From NCBI GenBank assembly GCA_034189135.1, contig JAXHVO010000094.1:1-39427 (forward strand): a DNA stretch of 39,427 bases, given 5' to 3'. Shown piece by piece: positions 17,862 to 26,350 of the stretch. This stretch comes from Thermodesulfobacteriota bacterium (GTDB taxonomy: Bacteria; Desulfobacterota; Desulfobacteria; Desulfobacterales; JAUWMJ01). A program made the translations under genes and the position numbers. The first letter of the stretch is position 1; every line of letters begins with the position of its first letter. Under the pieces are notes generated by a model. It ran no database searches, was not told where the DNA came from, and was given only the letters and a program-made list of their open reading frames with translations.

Positions 17862-18920
17862 ATGCTATCTAAATTTCACCTATTTAATACTCTTGAACAC
17901 ATTGGTCGGCTGGGTGTTATGCGTATCGGGCAACGCAAAAGGGCATGTATTGACATACTGCTTATTATCAGCCTGGTCTTTGTTGATCTGTGGTTTTTAA
18001 AACCGTTTGGGTTTAAATTGACCAGTGCGCTGGTATATTTAGGATTAGTTGTTCTGATGGCGTGCATCTTTTTGCGCATCAGGAAATTACCGTATCTGTC
18101 ACAGTTACCTCGTCAGACATTACCGCGCATTTCTGCTGTAGTGGCGATAGCAACAGTGATACAGGTGGCCCTTATTCTTATTTGCGCTTATATGGCCGGG
18201 GTGCTTGAAGCAGAGCTGACCTGGGCCTCGTTTGGTAAACCACCATCCAGGCTACCGTCGTGGGCAGTTGAAAAGGTAATTACCGTTACTGTACAGCAGG
18301 TTGGGTTGCAACTGGTTTTTTTTCCGCTATGTTTTGAGATATTAAACAGCAAATGGGCGTCTGCTTTGATCGGGTCAGGATTATTCGCACTTCTTCACGC
18401 ACCAAACCCGCTTCTTATGATAGGTACCTTCATAGCTGGGCCGGTCTGGTTCTGGCTTTTTTTATACGGAGGTCGCCTGATTCCGATCGTGCTTTCACAT
18501 ATCATCCTGGCTTCTTTCCTGCGGTTTGCGATTGTAAGCCATGTGCATCTGGGTCTTGGGGTTGGTGCCCGGGCTTTGCCTAAACTCTGTGTTGTTTGGT
18601 GGTTAGACAATTACAATTTATGGCCCGCTATAAGCCGATACAGCTCAAAGGAATATTTTAACAATCAAGGAGGAACAAATGAGCGGTTTATTCATGGCTG
18701 TTATCGCGACATTCTTGGTCGAAATGAATCTGAAGCAGAAAAAAAACGGATATTTACCGAGATGCAATATCGAACCCGCAAAGAACTTGTGATTGGTTTT
18801 TTTACTCATCCCGAGTACATCCGGAAAAAAAACCTGTCTTTTCCCGGCTCGCAATGTTCCTGGTATATGAAGCCAAAATACAAAGTGAGGAAGTTGAAAA
18901 GACCCGACAAATCCCGATAG
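17862..18920 (+). CDS. Membrane protein: degenerate CPBP domain plus DUF4214
   Basis: A 352-residue protein with about seven to eight hydrophobic segments in residues 25-250. The region resembles CPBP/CAAX intramembrane proteases: a glutamine-rich stretch (TVQQVGLQLVFFP) lies where the Glu-Glu motif is expected, followed by FALLHAPNP and LSHIILASF, which match the two histidine motifs. The loss of the Glu pair suggests it is not an active peptidase. The soluble C-terminus (about 275-330) has CYRDILGRNESEAEKKRIF and GFFTHPEYI, which match DUF4214, a small helical domain. No obvious ribosome site precedes the ATG. It stands alone before ilvD. Function unknown. Confidence 0.65.
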   Translation: MLSKFHLFNTLEHIGRLGVMRIGQRKRACIDILLIISLVFVDLWFLKPFGFKLTSALVYLGLVVLMACIFLRIRKLPYLSQLPRQTLPRISAVVAIATVIQVALILICAYMAGVLEAELTWASFGKPPSRLPSWAVEKVITVTVQQVGLQLVFFPLCFEILNSKWASALIGSGLFALLHAPNPLLMIGTFIAGPVWFWLFLYGGRLIPIVLSHIILASFLRFAIVSHVHLGLGVGARALPKLCVVWWLDNYNLWPAISRYSSKEYFNNQGGTNERFIHGCYRDILGRNESEAEKKRIFTEMQYRTRKELVIGFFTHPEYIRKKNLSFPGSQCSWYMKPKYKVRKLKRPDKSR

Positions 18921-18997
18921 GTCGACCAAGCTATCTCAGGCATAATGCTTTCGATCAACAAGCTAAAAGAGTTACTATGGCCATGGGAAAATAAGCC

Positions 18998-19026
18998 TTG
19001 ACAAAGTTTCGCATGTTTAATATTGT
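18998..19026 (+). promoter_or_regulatory. Sigma-70 promoter for ilvD
   Basis: TTGACA at 18998-19003, a 17-nt spacer and TATTGT at 19021-19026 form a near-consensus promoter. Transcription would start about 40 nt before the ilvD ATG. No leader peptide or attenuator of branched-chain amino-acid type fits in this short leader. Confidence 0.75.
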
Positions 19027-19074
19027 GCAAAAAGTTTAATGATATTATGTGGGCTTGGAAAAAGGAGAGTGTGG

Positions 19075-20748
19075 ATGAAAAAGCGAAGTGATTTGATGAC
19101 CAAAGGGCCGGAAAGGGCACCCCATCGCTCCTTGCTGAGAGCAGACGGTTTTTCGGACCGGGAGCTTAACAGGCCGATTATCGGAATTGCCAATTCGTTT
19201 AATGAAATTATACCCGGGCATATCCATCTGGACAAGCTGGTTGAATCTGTAAAGGCAGGGATCTATTCTGCCGGAGGAACACCCATGGTGTTTAATACCA
19301 TAGGTGTTTGTGACGGTATTGCCATGAATCATGAGGGAATGAAATATTCGCTTGTCAGCCGTGAATTGATTGCGGATTCCGTGGAAATTATGGCAATGGC
19401 TCACCCTTTTGACGGCCTCGTGCTAATCGCCTCGTGCGATAAGATCATTCCGGGAATGCTCATCGCCGCTGCCAGATTAAATATTCCTTCCATTTTTGTT
19501 TCCGGAGGGCCCATGCTTGCCGGCAGAGTTTTAGGAAAAAATACGGGACTCGATAAGGTTTTTGAGGCGGTGGGACGCTTTGCCATAGGAAGTATTTCTG
19601 AAGATGAACTGCTTGAATATGAATGTAAAGCATGTCCGGGTTCCGGTTCCTGTTCAGGGATGTTTACAGCCAACACCATGAGTCATTTATCCGAGGCGCT
19701 GGGCATGTCACTTCCTTTTAACGGAAGTGTACCGTCTGTTTTTTCTGAAAGGGTTTTGCTGGCAAAACAAACCGGAGTCACAGCGGTGGAACTGGTAAAT
19801 AAGGATATCAAACCGAAAGATATTATGACCAAAGAGGCTTTTTATAACGCCATTGCACTGGATATGGCGTTGGGAGGCTCAACCAACACCACCCTTCATA
19901 TTCCTGCAATTGCTTATTATGCTGATGTGAACATCACCTTGAAGGATTTTGATCGTTTTACAGAGAAAATTCCCCATCTGACCACCCTGGCCCCTTCCGG
20001 ACCACATCATGTAGAAGATCTGTTTTATGCTGGAGGAGTGCTGGCAATTTTAGCAGAACTTCGAAAAGCCAAGCTGATTAACGATCGGCAGATGACGGTT
20101 TATGGTAAATCCATCGGAGAAATGCTGGATGAAATTCGAGCCGGCATAAAAGATTCGTCAGTCATTCGTCCTGTGGAGAATCCTGTTCATGAAACCGGAG
20201 GCCTGGCTGTTTTAACAGGGAATTTGGCACCGGATGGAGCCATTGTCAAACAGGTGGCTGTGGCTGATGAAATGCTTCGGCATTCAGGCCCGGCACGTGT
20301 TTTCGACAATGAAGAAGACGCTGTATCTGCCATTATGAGAAAGCGAATACAAAAAGGAGAAGTCATTGTGATCCGTCATGAAGGCCCCCGGGGCGGTCCG
20401 GGAATGAGGGAAATGTTATCTGCCACGTCGGCGGTCGCAGGTATGGGGATGGATAGAAAGATAGCTCTAATTACCGACGGTCGATTTTCCGGTGCCACCC
20501 GAGGGGCTTCTATAGGACACATTTCTCCTGAAGCTGCCGCAAAGGGTCCGATTGCGATTGTCCGGGATGGAGATATTATCCATATTGACATTCCAGGTAA
20601 AAAGCTAAATATCCAGATTTCAGATGAAGAAATTCGCCACAGAACGGCCGAATTGTCTGAATTCGAACCAAAGATAAAAACCGGCTGTTTGGCCAGGTAT
20701 GCTAAAATTGTATCCAGTGCGAATAAGGGAGCGGTTTTTCCTAAGTAG
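19075..20748 (+). CDS. ilvD: Dihydroxy-acid dehydratase
   Basis: IlvD dehydrates 2,3-dihydroxyisovalerate to 2-oxoisovalerate (and the isoleucine counterpart) with an iron-sulfur cluster. The 557-residue length is standard. Cluster cysteines are in ASCDK and [17 protein letters not shown]; other family blocks are [27 protein letters not shown] and [12 protein letters not shown], with TDGRFSG near the C-terminus. The ATG at 19075 follows AAAGGAG; an earlier ATG would overlap the promoter. Its product is the substrate of PanB, encoded 4.4 kb downstream, as well as the precursor of valine and leucine. Confidence 0.96.
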   Translation: MKKRSDLMTKGPERAPHRSLLRADGFSDRELNRPIIGIANSFNEIIPGHIHLDKLVESVKAGIYSAGGTPMVFNTIGVCDGIAMNHEGMKYSLVSRELIADSVEIMAMAHPFDGLVLIASCDKIIPGMLIAAARLNIPSIFVSGGPMLAGRVLGKNTGLDKVFEAVGRFAIGSISEDELLEYECKACPGSGSCSGMFTANTMSHLSEALGMSLPFNGSVPSVFSERVLLAKQTGVTAVELVNKDIKPKDIMTKEAFYNAIALDMALGGSTNTTLHIPAIAYYADVNITLKDFDRFTEKIPHLTTLAPSGPHHVEDLFYAGGVLAILAELRKAKLINDRQMTVYGKSIGEMLDEIRAGIKDSSVIRPVENPVHETGGLAVLTGNLAPDGAIVKQVAVADEMLRHSGPARVFDNEEDAVSAIMRKRIQKGEVIVIRHEGPRGGPGMREMLSATSAVAGMGMDRKIALITDGRFSGATRGASIGHISPEAAAKGPIAIVRDGDIIHIDIPGKKLNIQISDEEIRHRTAELSEFEPKIKTGCLARYAKIVSSANKGAVFPK

Positions 20749-20777
20749 TTTCCTTTCATAAATGGCATCTTTCGGCC

Positions 20778-20870
20778 CAGAACCGCGTTCTCGCTTTTTT
20801 GCAATCCTCGACGTAGTTATACTACGCCTCCGGTTGCAAAAACGCTGCGGCCTTGTTCTGAACCAGATAA
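20778..20870. repeat. Palindromic element after ilvD
   Basis: A large imperfect palindrome centred on GTAGTTATACTAC near 20820. CAGAAC at the left pairs with GTTCTG at the right, and TTTTTTGCAAT pairs with GGTTGCAAAAA. It resembles in design the two related elements at 26026 and 33927 (tract of T, TACT core, arms pairing outward) but differs in sequence. It lies just after the ilvD stop and could double as a transcript end. Confidence 0.5.
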
Positions 20871-20970
20871 GCGCAGACTTCGAAATCTACCATTTCTGAA
20901 AGGATACTAAGCGAAATTTAAACCAATGGTTTTTATATAGTCTAAAATCAAAATTAATGGAGGCCGTATC

Positions 20971-21948
20971 ATGAAAAAATTAATAATAATGATGGTGTTA
21001 GGTACGTTTATTTGTTTTACCACCACCGCAATGGCTGCAATGAAAATCAAGCTTGGTGTTGTAACCAAACCTGGTAGTGCCCAGAACATTGCGGCGGAAA
21101 AGTTCAAAGAGCTGATCGAACAGCGTTCAAAAGGCAAAATCAAAGTCCAGATCTTTCACTCTGCATCCCTGGGAAATGAAACTGAAATTCTCCAGCAGGT
21201 TCAGATGAACACGGTTCAGATGGCAATTATTACCGGTGGACCATTTGACACCTTTGATCCCGTTGCCAGGGTGATTAACTATCCATTTCTTTTTAAAGAT
21301 AATGCACAGGCCGATGAAATTCTGGATGGGCCACTTGGGGCCGAAATATTGAAAAGTCTTGAAAGTTCAGGATTTAAAGGACTTTGTTTTTCGGAAAACG
21401 GCTTCAGGAACCTAACCAATAACAAACATGAAGTAAAAAGTCCGGCAGATATCAAAGGACTCAAAATCAGGGTCATGGCCTCGGCAATTCATAAAGCCAT
21501 CTGGAAGGCGCTTGGGGCAAACCCGACCCCCATGCCATGGCCGATTTATACCGAACTGGAGCAGGGTGTAATCGATGGCCAGGAAAATCCTCTATGGGTA
21601 ATGGAGGTGTATAAGTTCTATGAAATACAAAAATATATGACCTTATCCCGCCATGTCTATTCGTATCATATTGATGTTGCTTCTCTTAAATGGTGGCAAA
21701 CTCTCGATTCAAAAACCCGGGATATGGTTCAAAAAGCAATGCATGAAGCAGCGGTATTTCAGCGAAAGCAAAACCGGGATAAAGATGCCGCACGGCTGAA
21801 GTTTTTAAAAGAAAAGGGAATGCAGGTCATTGAAAATCCGGATATAGCTGCATTTCGTGACAAGGTGGCCAATCTGAAGGATATGGATTTGTACGGCGAT
21901 CCCAAAGTGAAGACCATGCTTATAAAAATGCTTGAGGCCACGAAGTAG
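20971..21948 (+). CDS. dctP: TRAP transporter solute-binding protein DctP
   Basis: A 325-residue periplasmic binding protein of a tripartite ATP-independent periplasmic transporter. It has a signal peptide (KK at 2-3, hydrophobic core, TAMA cleavage region near residue 22), then KIKLGVVTKPGS and the family motifs FKELIEQRSKGKIKVQIFHSASLG and the conserved arginine in KGLKIRVM, which binds the substrate carboxylate. GGAGG precedes the ATG. Together with DctQ and DctM it imports an organic acid driven by an ion gradient. The substrate is not evident, but the neighbouring panE-type reductase suggests a keto or hydroxy acid (inference). Confidence 0.94.
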   Translation: MKKLIIMMVLGTFICFTTTAMAAMKIKLGVVTKPGSAQNIAAEKFKELIEQRSKGKIKVQIFHSASLGNETEILQQVQMNTVQMAIITGGPFDTFDPVARVINYPFLFKDNAQADEILDGPLGAEILKSLESSGFKGLCFSENGFRNLTNNKHEVKSPADIKGLKIRVMASAIHKAIWKALGANPTPMPWPIYTELEQGVIDGQENPLWVMEVYKFYEIQKYMTLSRHVYSYHIDVASLKWWQTLDSKTRDMVQKAMHEAAVFQRKQNRDKDAARLKFLKEKGMQVIENPDIAAFRDKVANLKDMDLYGDPKVKTMLIKMLEATK

Positions 21949-21950
21949 CG

Positions 21951-22062
21951 AAAAAAAAGGCAGAAGGCACAAAGGCAGAAGGGAAGGACCGGATGCTAAG
22001 ATCATTTATTTTTTCCTCCTTCTGCCTTTGTGCCTCTGTGCCTTCTGCCTTTCCCACTGCCT
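21951..22062. repeat. Inverted repeat between dctP and dctQ
   Basis: The left arm is built from two AAAGGCAGAAGG units (about 21954-21983). The right arm (about 22014-22051) carries their reverse complements with one extra GAGGCAC unit. It can form a strong hairpin in the dctP-dctQ spacer. It could protect the dctP message or reduce read-through, favouring excess binding protein. The GGCAGAAGGC word recurs near 31798. Confidence 0.55.
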
Positions 22063-22124
22063 CTTTACTTTTATAACCAGATAGTATTATAAAACGACAC
22101 TTTTTTCCTAAAGGCGAGGATTTT

Positions 22125-22610
22125 ATGCACACCCTTGAACGATTAAGTCGCTCACTGAATCATTGGATCGAATATTTTCTTTTCGGTCTTGGCTTTACCA
22201 TGGCCATCATTGTGGCTGTCCAGGTTTTTTTCCGGTATGTGTTGAATCAATCCTTATTCTGGTCCGAAGAACTTGCACGTTTTATTCTGGTATGGCTTAC
22301 TTTTTTCGGGGCTTCGGTGGCATATTATCGGCAGGCCAATCCGGGGGTTGATTTCCTGTATGCGAAGATGTCTCCTTCAATCCGGAAAGCATCCACCGTA
22401 TTGATTCATCTTGTTTCAATCGTTTTATTTTGCGTCATGATCTTTTACGGATGTCAATTTGCCTATTTTGTCCGGTTGCAGATATCACCGGCCCTTCAGC
22501 TGCCCAAATGGATGATATTTAGCATTATTCCAATGAGTGGTCTTGTTTTTCTTCTTCACGGCCTCACATTTTTGCTCAATGAGTTTAAAAGAGGCAGTCG
22601 TGACAACTGA
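22125..22610 (+). CDS. dctQ: TRAP transporter small membrane subunit DctQ
   Basis: A 161-residue inner-membrane protein with four hydrophobic segments and the family signature FFRYVLNQSLFWSEELARFILVWLTFFGAS, seen here at about residues 35-64. It forms the membrane domain with DctM. AGGCGAGG precedes the ATG. Its last codons overlap the start of dctM, which implies coupled translation. Confidence 0.92.
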   Translation: MHTLERLSRSLNHWIEYFLFGLGFTMAIIVAVQVFFRYVLNQSLFWSEELARFILVWLTFFGASVAYYRQANPGVDFLYAKMSPSIRKASTVLIHLVSIVLFCVMIFYGCQFAYFVRLQISPALQLPKWMIFSIIPMSGLVFLLHGLTFLLNEFKRGSRDN

Positions 22611-23880
22611 AATCCTCATCCTCTCCCTGATTTTTCTTTTTGCAATTAACACGCCGATTGCAATTGCCATCGGCGTGGCTTCGATTCTGGCAATATTTGT
22701 CCAGGGAGACTTTACCATGATGATGGTGGTACAGCGAATGTTCAGTGGAACAGACTCCTTTCACCTTTTGGCTGTTCCTCTTTTTATGTTTACCGGGACT
22801 CTCATGGAAGCCGGTGGGATCAGCCGCAGGATCATCGATTTTGCCAATGCACTGGTGGGATGGCTTCCGGGAGGGTTGGCGGCAGTGACAATTGTTTCCG
22901 CGATGTTTTTCGCCGGTATATCCGGTTCCGCTGCTGCGGATGCCGCTGCTGTGGGTGCCATCCTGATTCCGGCAATGAAAAAATCAGGCTATGAATCCGA
23001 TTTTGCTGCAGCGGTTCAGGCATCCGGAGGCTCCATTGGTGTAATCATACCCCCTTCAATCCCCATGATAATCTTTGGATTTTTAACCGGGGCTTCCATC
23101 GGCCAACTTTTTGCCGCCGGTATTTTTCCCGGTGTTCTTATCGGGCTGTCTCTCATCGGGGTCGCAACCTATCTTTCAGCGAAAAAAGGCTATGTATCCA
23201 CAACCGGTTTTTCTCTAAACGAAGTCTGGCGCACATTTAAAAGATCATTTCTTGCCATGGGCGCGCCGATTATCATTCTCGGCGGTATCCTTTTTGGAAT
23301 ATTCACTGCCACAGAGTCGGCTGCCGTGGCCGTGGTCTACGCGCTTATTGTAGGTGTATTCGTGTATCGAAAGATCAAGATTAAGGATCTTGTTCATTTA
23401 TTCAAAGACGGTTCAATTACATCTTCGATTGTTATGTTTATCATTGCCACAGCGTCTGTTTTCAGCTGGATTGCAGCCATCGAAGACATCCCTGCCCGGC
23501 TGGCAGGCACATTGCTTACTTTGACTGAAAACCCGATTGTTTTGTTGCTGCTGATTAACATGGTTCTTCTCATTGCCGGTACATTTGTAGAAACCACCGC
23601 CTCATTGATTCTACTTGTACCCATGATTACGTCGATGCTCCCTTCCCTTGGCATTGATATGATTCAACTTGGAGTCATTGTGGTGGCAAATCTTGCCATC
23701 GGAATGCTCACACCCCCAATGGGAATTTGCCTAATCGTGTCTTGTTCAATTTCAGGAGATAGCCTTTCAGCCATCAGTAAACGGATTTTACCATTTCTGG
23801 GAATTTTAGTGATTGATCTTCTAATCATTACCTTTTATTCACCCCTGACCATGTGGATGGCGAAGTTAATGACAAAATAG
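22600..23880 (+). CDS. dctM: TRAP transporter large membrane subunit DctM
   Basis: A 426-residue, highly hydrophobic transporter subunit with about eleven to twelve membrane segments. Family blocks include LAVPLFMFTGTLMEAGGIS, FFAGISGSAAADAAAVGAI and the PPSIPMIIFG loop, with LTPPMG near the end. The GTG at 22600 is chosen because translation from it begins TTEILILSLIF, matching the usual DctM N-terminus, and an AGAGG lies just upstream. An ATG at 22579 is an alternative that adds seven residues. It overlaps dctQ by 11 nt and is followed 15 bp later by panE, so the four genes probably form one operon. Confidence 0.93.
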   Translation: MTTEILILSLIFLFAINTPIAIAIGVASILAIFVQGDFTMMMVVQRMFSGTDSFHLLAVPLFMFTGTLMEAGGISRRIIDFANALVGWLPGGLAAVTIVSAMFFAGISGSAAADAAAVGAILIPAMKKSGYESDFAAAVQASGGSIGVIIPPSIPMIIFGFLTGASIGQLFAAGIFPGVLIGLSLIGVATYLSAKKGYVSTTGFSLNEVWRTFKRSFLAMGAPIIILGGILFGIFTATESAAVAVVYALIVGVFVYRKIKIKDLVHLFKDGSITSSIVMFIIATASVFSWIAAIEDIPARLAGTLLTLTENPIVLLLLINMVLLIAGTFVETTASLILLVPMITSMLPSLGIDMIQLGVIVVANLAIGMLTPPMGICLIVSCSISGDSLSAISKRILPFLGILVIDLLIITFYSPLTMWMAKLMTK

Positions 23881-23895
23881 TAAAGGAGTAAAATT

Positions 23896-24810
23896 GTGAA
23901 AATTGTGGTCGTCGGTGCAGGAGCCATGGGGAGTCTTTTCGGAGCACTTCTGGCTGAGTCGGGTGAAAATGTCCGGCTATATGATATATGGGAAGAACAT
24001 GTTAAAGCCGTTAATGAAAAAGGTCTTGGAATTGAACGTGACGGGAAAGTCCGCACGGTTAAGATAGATGCAACCACGGATAAAAAACAGATCGGAAAGG
24101 CAGACCTTGTTATTATTTTTGTCAAATCGACCCATACTGATGTGGCTGCCATGATAGCCTGCGAAATCCTGCAAAATAAGGGCTTTGTATTGACACTTCA
24201 GAATGGAATGGGTAATGCGGACATAATAGCCCAAGTGATTGATCCTGAGCGAATCATCGCAGGGACCACATCCCACGGGGCCACTATGCTTGGGCCGGGG
24301 AATATCCGTCATGCAGGAACCGGACAGACCTTAGTCGGTATATGGTCTGACAGCGAAAAAGCAGGTATTGGGAAAATCGTCGATGTATTCAACAAAGCAG
24401 GTATTGCCACCGAAACGGTGGATGATGTGCGAAAGGTGATTTGGGAAAAACTGCTGGTCAATGTGGGCATTAATGCGATTACCGCCTTAACCGGAATTAA
24501 AAACGGTATGATTCTTGACCTTACCGCTACCAAAGATCTATCCCGCGTTGCTGTGGAAGAAGCAATGGAAGTCGCTAGGTCACAGGGTGTCAAGGTGGCG
24601 GATAACACAGTTGAGCATGTTTTCCGGGTGGCCGAAGCTACCGGGGTCAACCGTTCATCCATGGGACAGGATGTTGATAATAAACGCCAAACCGAAATCA
24701 GTGTCATTAACGGAGCGGTAGTAAGGGAAGCTCAAAAACATGGTATTCATGTGCCGGTGAATCGAACCTTAACCGCCTTGATAGAAACGATGCAAGCACA
24801 TTATGAATAG
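23896..24810 (+). CDS. panE: Ketopantoate reductase family (2-dehydropantoate 2-reductase)
   Basis: A 304-residue NADPH-dependent 2-ketoacid reductase. The N-terminus has the Rossmann motif VVVGAGAMGSLFGALLAE. Further marks are FVKSTHT, LQNGMGN and the catalytic-lysine segment VIWEKLLVNVGINAITALTG, and the C-terminus has the MGQDVDNKRQTEISVINGAV block. The start is GTG at 23896 with AGGAG seven bases upstream. Because ilvD and panB flank it, a pantothenate role is reasonable. Because it directly follows the TRAP genes, it could instead reduce the imported ketoacid. Paralogues of this family with other substrates are common. Confidence 0.87.
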   Translation: MKIVVVGAGAMGSLFGALLAESGENVRLYDIWEEHVKAVNEKGLGIERDGKVRTVKIDATTDKKQIGKADLVIIFVKSTHTDVAAMIACEILQNKGFVLTLQNGMGNADIIAQVIDPERIIAGTTSHGATMLGPGNIRHAGTGQTLVGIWSDSEKAGIGKIVDVFNKAGIATETVDDVRKVIWEKLLVNVGINAITALTGIKNGMILDLTATKDLSRVAVEEAMEVARSQGVKVADNTVEHVFRVAEATGVNRSSMGQDVDNKRQTEISVINGAVVREAQKHGIHVPVNRTLTALIETMQAHYE

Positions 24811-25186
24811 TTGTGGGTCATCAACAAAAGAGTTGTTAGGATCATAAGGGTACAAGGATTAAAGGGGTCATGGGTTCGAGGGAAACGATTAAGGATTATA
24901 AATTTGACAAAAGTCTTATCAATTATGTTTAGAAATTTATAAAATAACAAAAAGATTTCCAAATGAAGAAAATATGACCTGATTCCGCATTTAAGGGGAA
25001 GTTGGCCCGCCATAGTTAGACGGAAATGCACTCATAATATCGAACAAAGAAAAGCGCTTGACCCCTTGAAGCCCTGAATCCTTGAACCCTTTACATCAAC
25101 CTATATAGAGAATAACCTCATTTATATCCTGTTAGCCATGTGTAAAATAAAATGAAAACAGAAAAACAATTTAAGGAGAATCACCT
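24811..25186. repeat. Gene-free region with imperfect inverted repeats
   Basis: No gene is supported in these 376 bp. A segment at about 24845-24885 (words AAGGGTACAAGGATT, AGGGGTCA, TTCGAGGG) is an imperfect reverse complement of 25056-25097 (TTGACCCCTTGAAG, AATCCTTGAACCCTTT). The two arms enclose about 170 bp of AT-rich DNA. This looks like another interspersed palindromic element. The panB ribosome site AAGGAG lies just before 25187. Confidence 0.45.
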
Positions 25187-26038
25187 ATGAGCGATAAAAA
25201 AGTAACCGTTCTTGATGTGAAACAGGCGAAGAAAGACGGGCGCAAGCTGGTTATGGTAACTGCATATGACTATCCTTTCGGGTTGATGGCGGATGAGGCC
25301 GGCGTCGATATCGTCCTGATTGGCGATTCCCTGGGTATGGTAGTCATGGGACTGGAAGGCACTGTTGAAGTGACTATGGACCACATGATTCATCATATCC
25401 GGGCAGTTGTTCGCGGTTGTAAGCGACCGCTGGTAGTGGGGGATATGCCGTTTATGAGCTATAACACTTCTATTCGAGATGCGATCATAAACGCCGGTCG
25501 CCTGATGAAAGAGGGCGGTTGCGATGTGGTTAAACTGGAGGGAGGGGTTGACTTTGCTTCGACTGTCGAAGCAATTGTAAAAGCCGGCATACCGGTTCAA
25601 GGACACATCGGCTTGACTCCTCAGACAGCCAGCGCTCTAGGAGGGTTTAAGATGCAGGGAAAAGACGCCAGGGCAGCCATGCGAATTATCGACGATGCCA
25701 AAGCACTGGAAGATGCCAGCGTATTTTCCATGATCTTGGAAGCTGTTCCCGCTCCACTGGGAAAACTGGTGGCAAAATCGGTCAGCGTGCCTGTCATCGG
25801 GATCGGCGCAGGTGTTGATGTGGATGGTCAGGTACTGGTCACCCATGATATGATCGGGTTATTTAACAAATTCGTGCCTAAATTCGTCAAGCAGTATACT
25901 AAAATAAGGCCGACTATTATCAATGCCATCAAAGCTTACAAAGATGAAGTTGTTGAAGCATCATTTCCCGGTCCTGAACATTCTTTCAAAATGTCTGATA
26001 ACGCCTTGGAGCAACTTAAAAAATTGATGACGTCGTAA
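25187..26038 (+). CDS. panB: 3-methyl-2-oxobutanoate hydroxymethyltransferase
   Basis: PanB adds a hydroxymethyl group from methylene-tetrahydrofolate to 2-oxoisovalerate, giving ketopantoate. The 283-residue protein has VTAYDYPFGLMADEAGVDIVLIGDSLGMV, with metal-binding aspartates, HHIRAV, VVGDMPFMSY, the catalytic glutamate in VKLEGG, HIGLTPQ and IGIGAG. Length is slightly above average. TAAGGAGA precedes the ATG. The last four codons and stop lie inside a palindromic repeat, so the C-terminal residues LMTS may have been set by that insertion. Confidence 0.96.
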   Translation: MSDKKVTVLDVKQAKKDGRKLVMVTAYDYPFGLMADEAGVDIVLIGDSLGMVVMGLEGTVEVTMDHMIHHIRAVVRGCKRPLVVGDMPFMSYNTSIRDAIINAGRLMKEGGCDVVKLEGGVDFASTVEAIVKAGIPVQGHIGLTPQTASALGGFKMQGKDARAAMRIIDDAKALEDASVFSMILEAVPAPLGKLVAKSVSVPVIGIGAGVDVDGQVLVTHDMIGLFNKFVPKFVKQYTKIRPTIINAIKAYKDEVVEASFPGPEHSFKMSDNALEQLKKLMTS

Positions 26039-26152
26039 AAAGACTCATCTACTGCGTTGTAACGGTTTTTCAGGAACTCGACATACTACTTGTATAGTCT
26101 CGTCCCTGAAAAACCGTTACGCCTTGTATATGAGCCTTTTTACGACGCCATC
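26026..26152 (+). repeat. Long palindromic repeat, copy 1
   Basis: About 127 bp form a large imperfect palindrome: GTCGTAAAAAG at the left pairs with CTTTTTACGAC at the right, and GTAACGGTTTTTCAGG pairs with CCTGAAAAACCGTTAC, around a TACT/TATA core. A second copy in opposite orientation lies at 33927-34053 with roughly nine-tenths identity by eye. Copy 1 overlaps the end of panB, and copy 2 touches the end of the sigma-54 activator gene, so the family seems to sit at gene 3' ends. Confidence 0.8.
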
Positions 26153-26258
26153 CATCTCTTACTTTTTATGAATTCATCAACCTTTAGCATTTTATATTGA
26201 CTTGTGCAGTTGCCACTATTAAATTATTTATTAGTCGTTCACAGCTTCAAACATGAAT

Positions 26259-26321
26259 CTTGAAATTAGAAAGTAGAAATTCGGGAGGTCAAATTCCCAA
26301 TTTCTACTTTCTAATTTCAAG
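26259..26321. repeat. Perfect 23-bp inverted repeat upstream of tilS
   Basis: The arms 26259-26281 and 26299-26321 are exact reverse complements (CTTGAAATTAG...), separated by 17 nt containing a short GGGA/TCCC pair. The AT-rich stem lies 30 bp before the tilS ATG. It may be a transcript end for panB, a small repeat element, or a leader structure of tilS. No T-run follows. Confidence 0.6.
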
Positions 26322-26350
26322 TCGTAACCGCCTACAAGAAATAGCTATTC

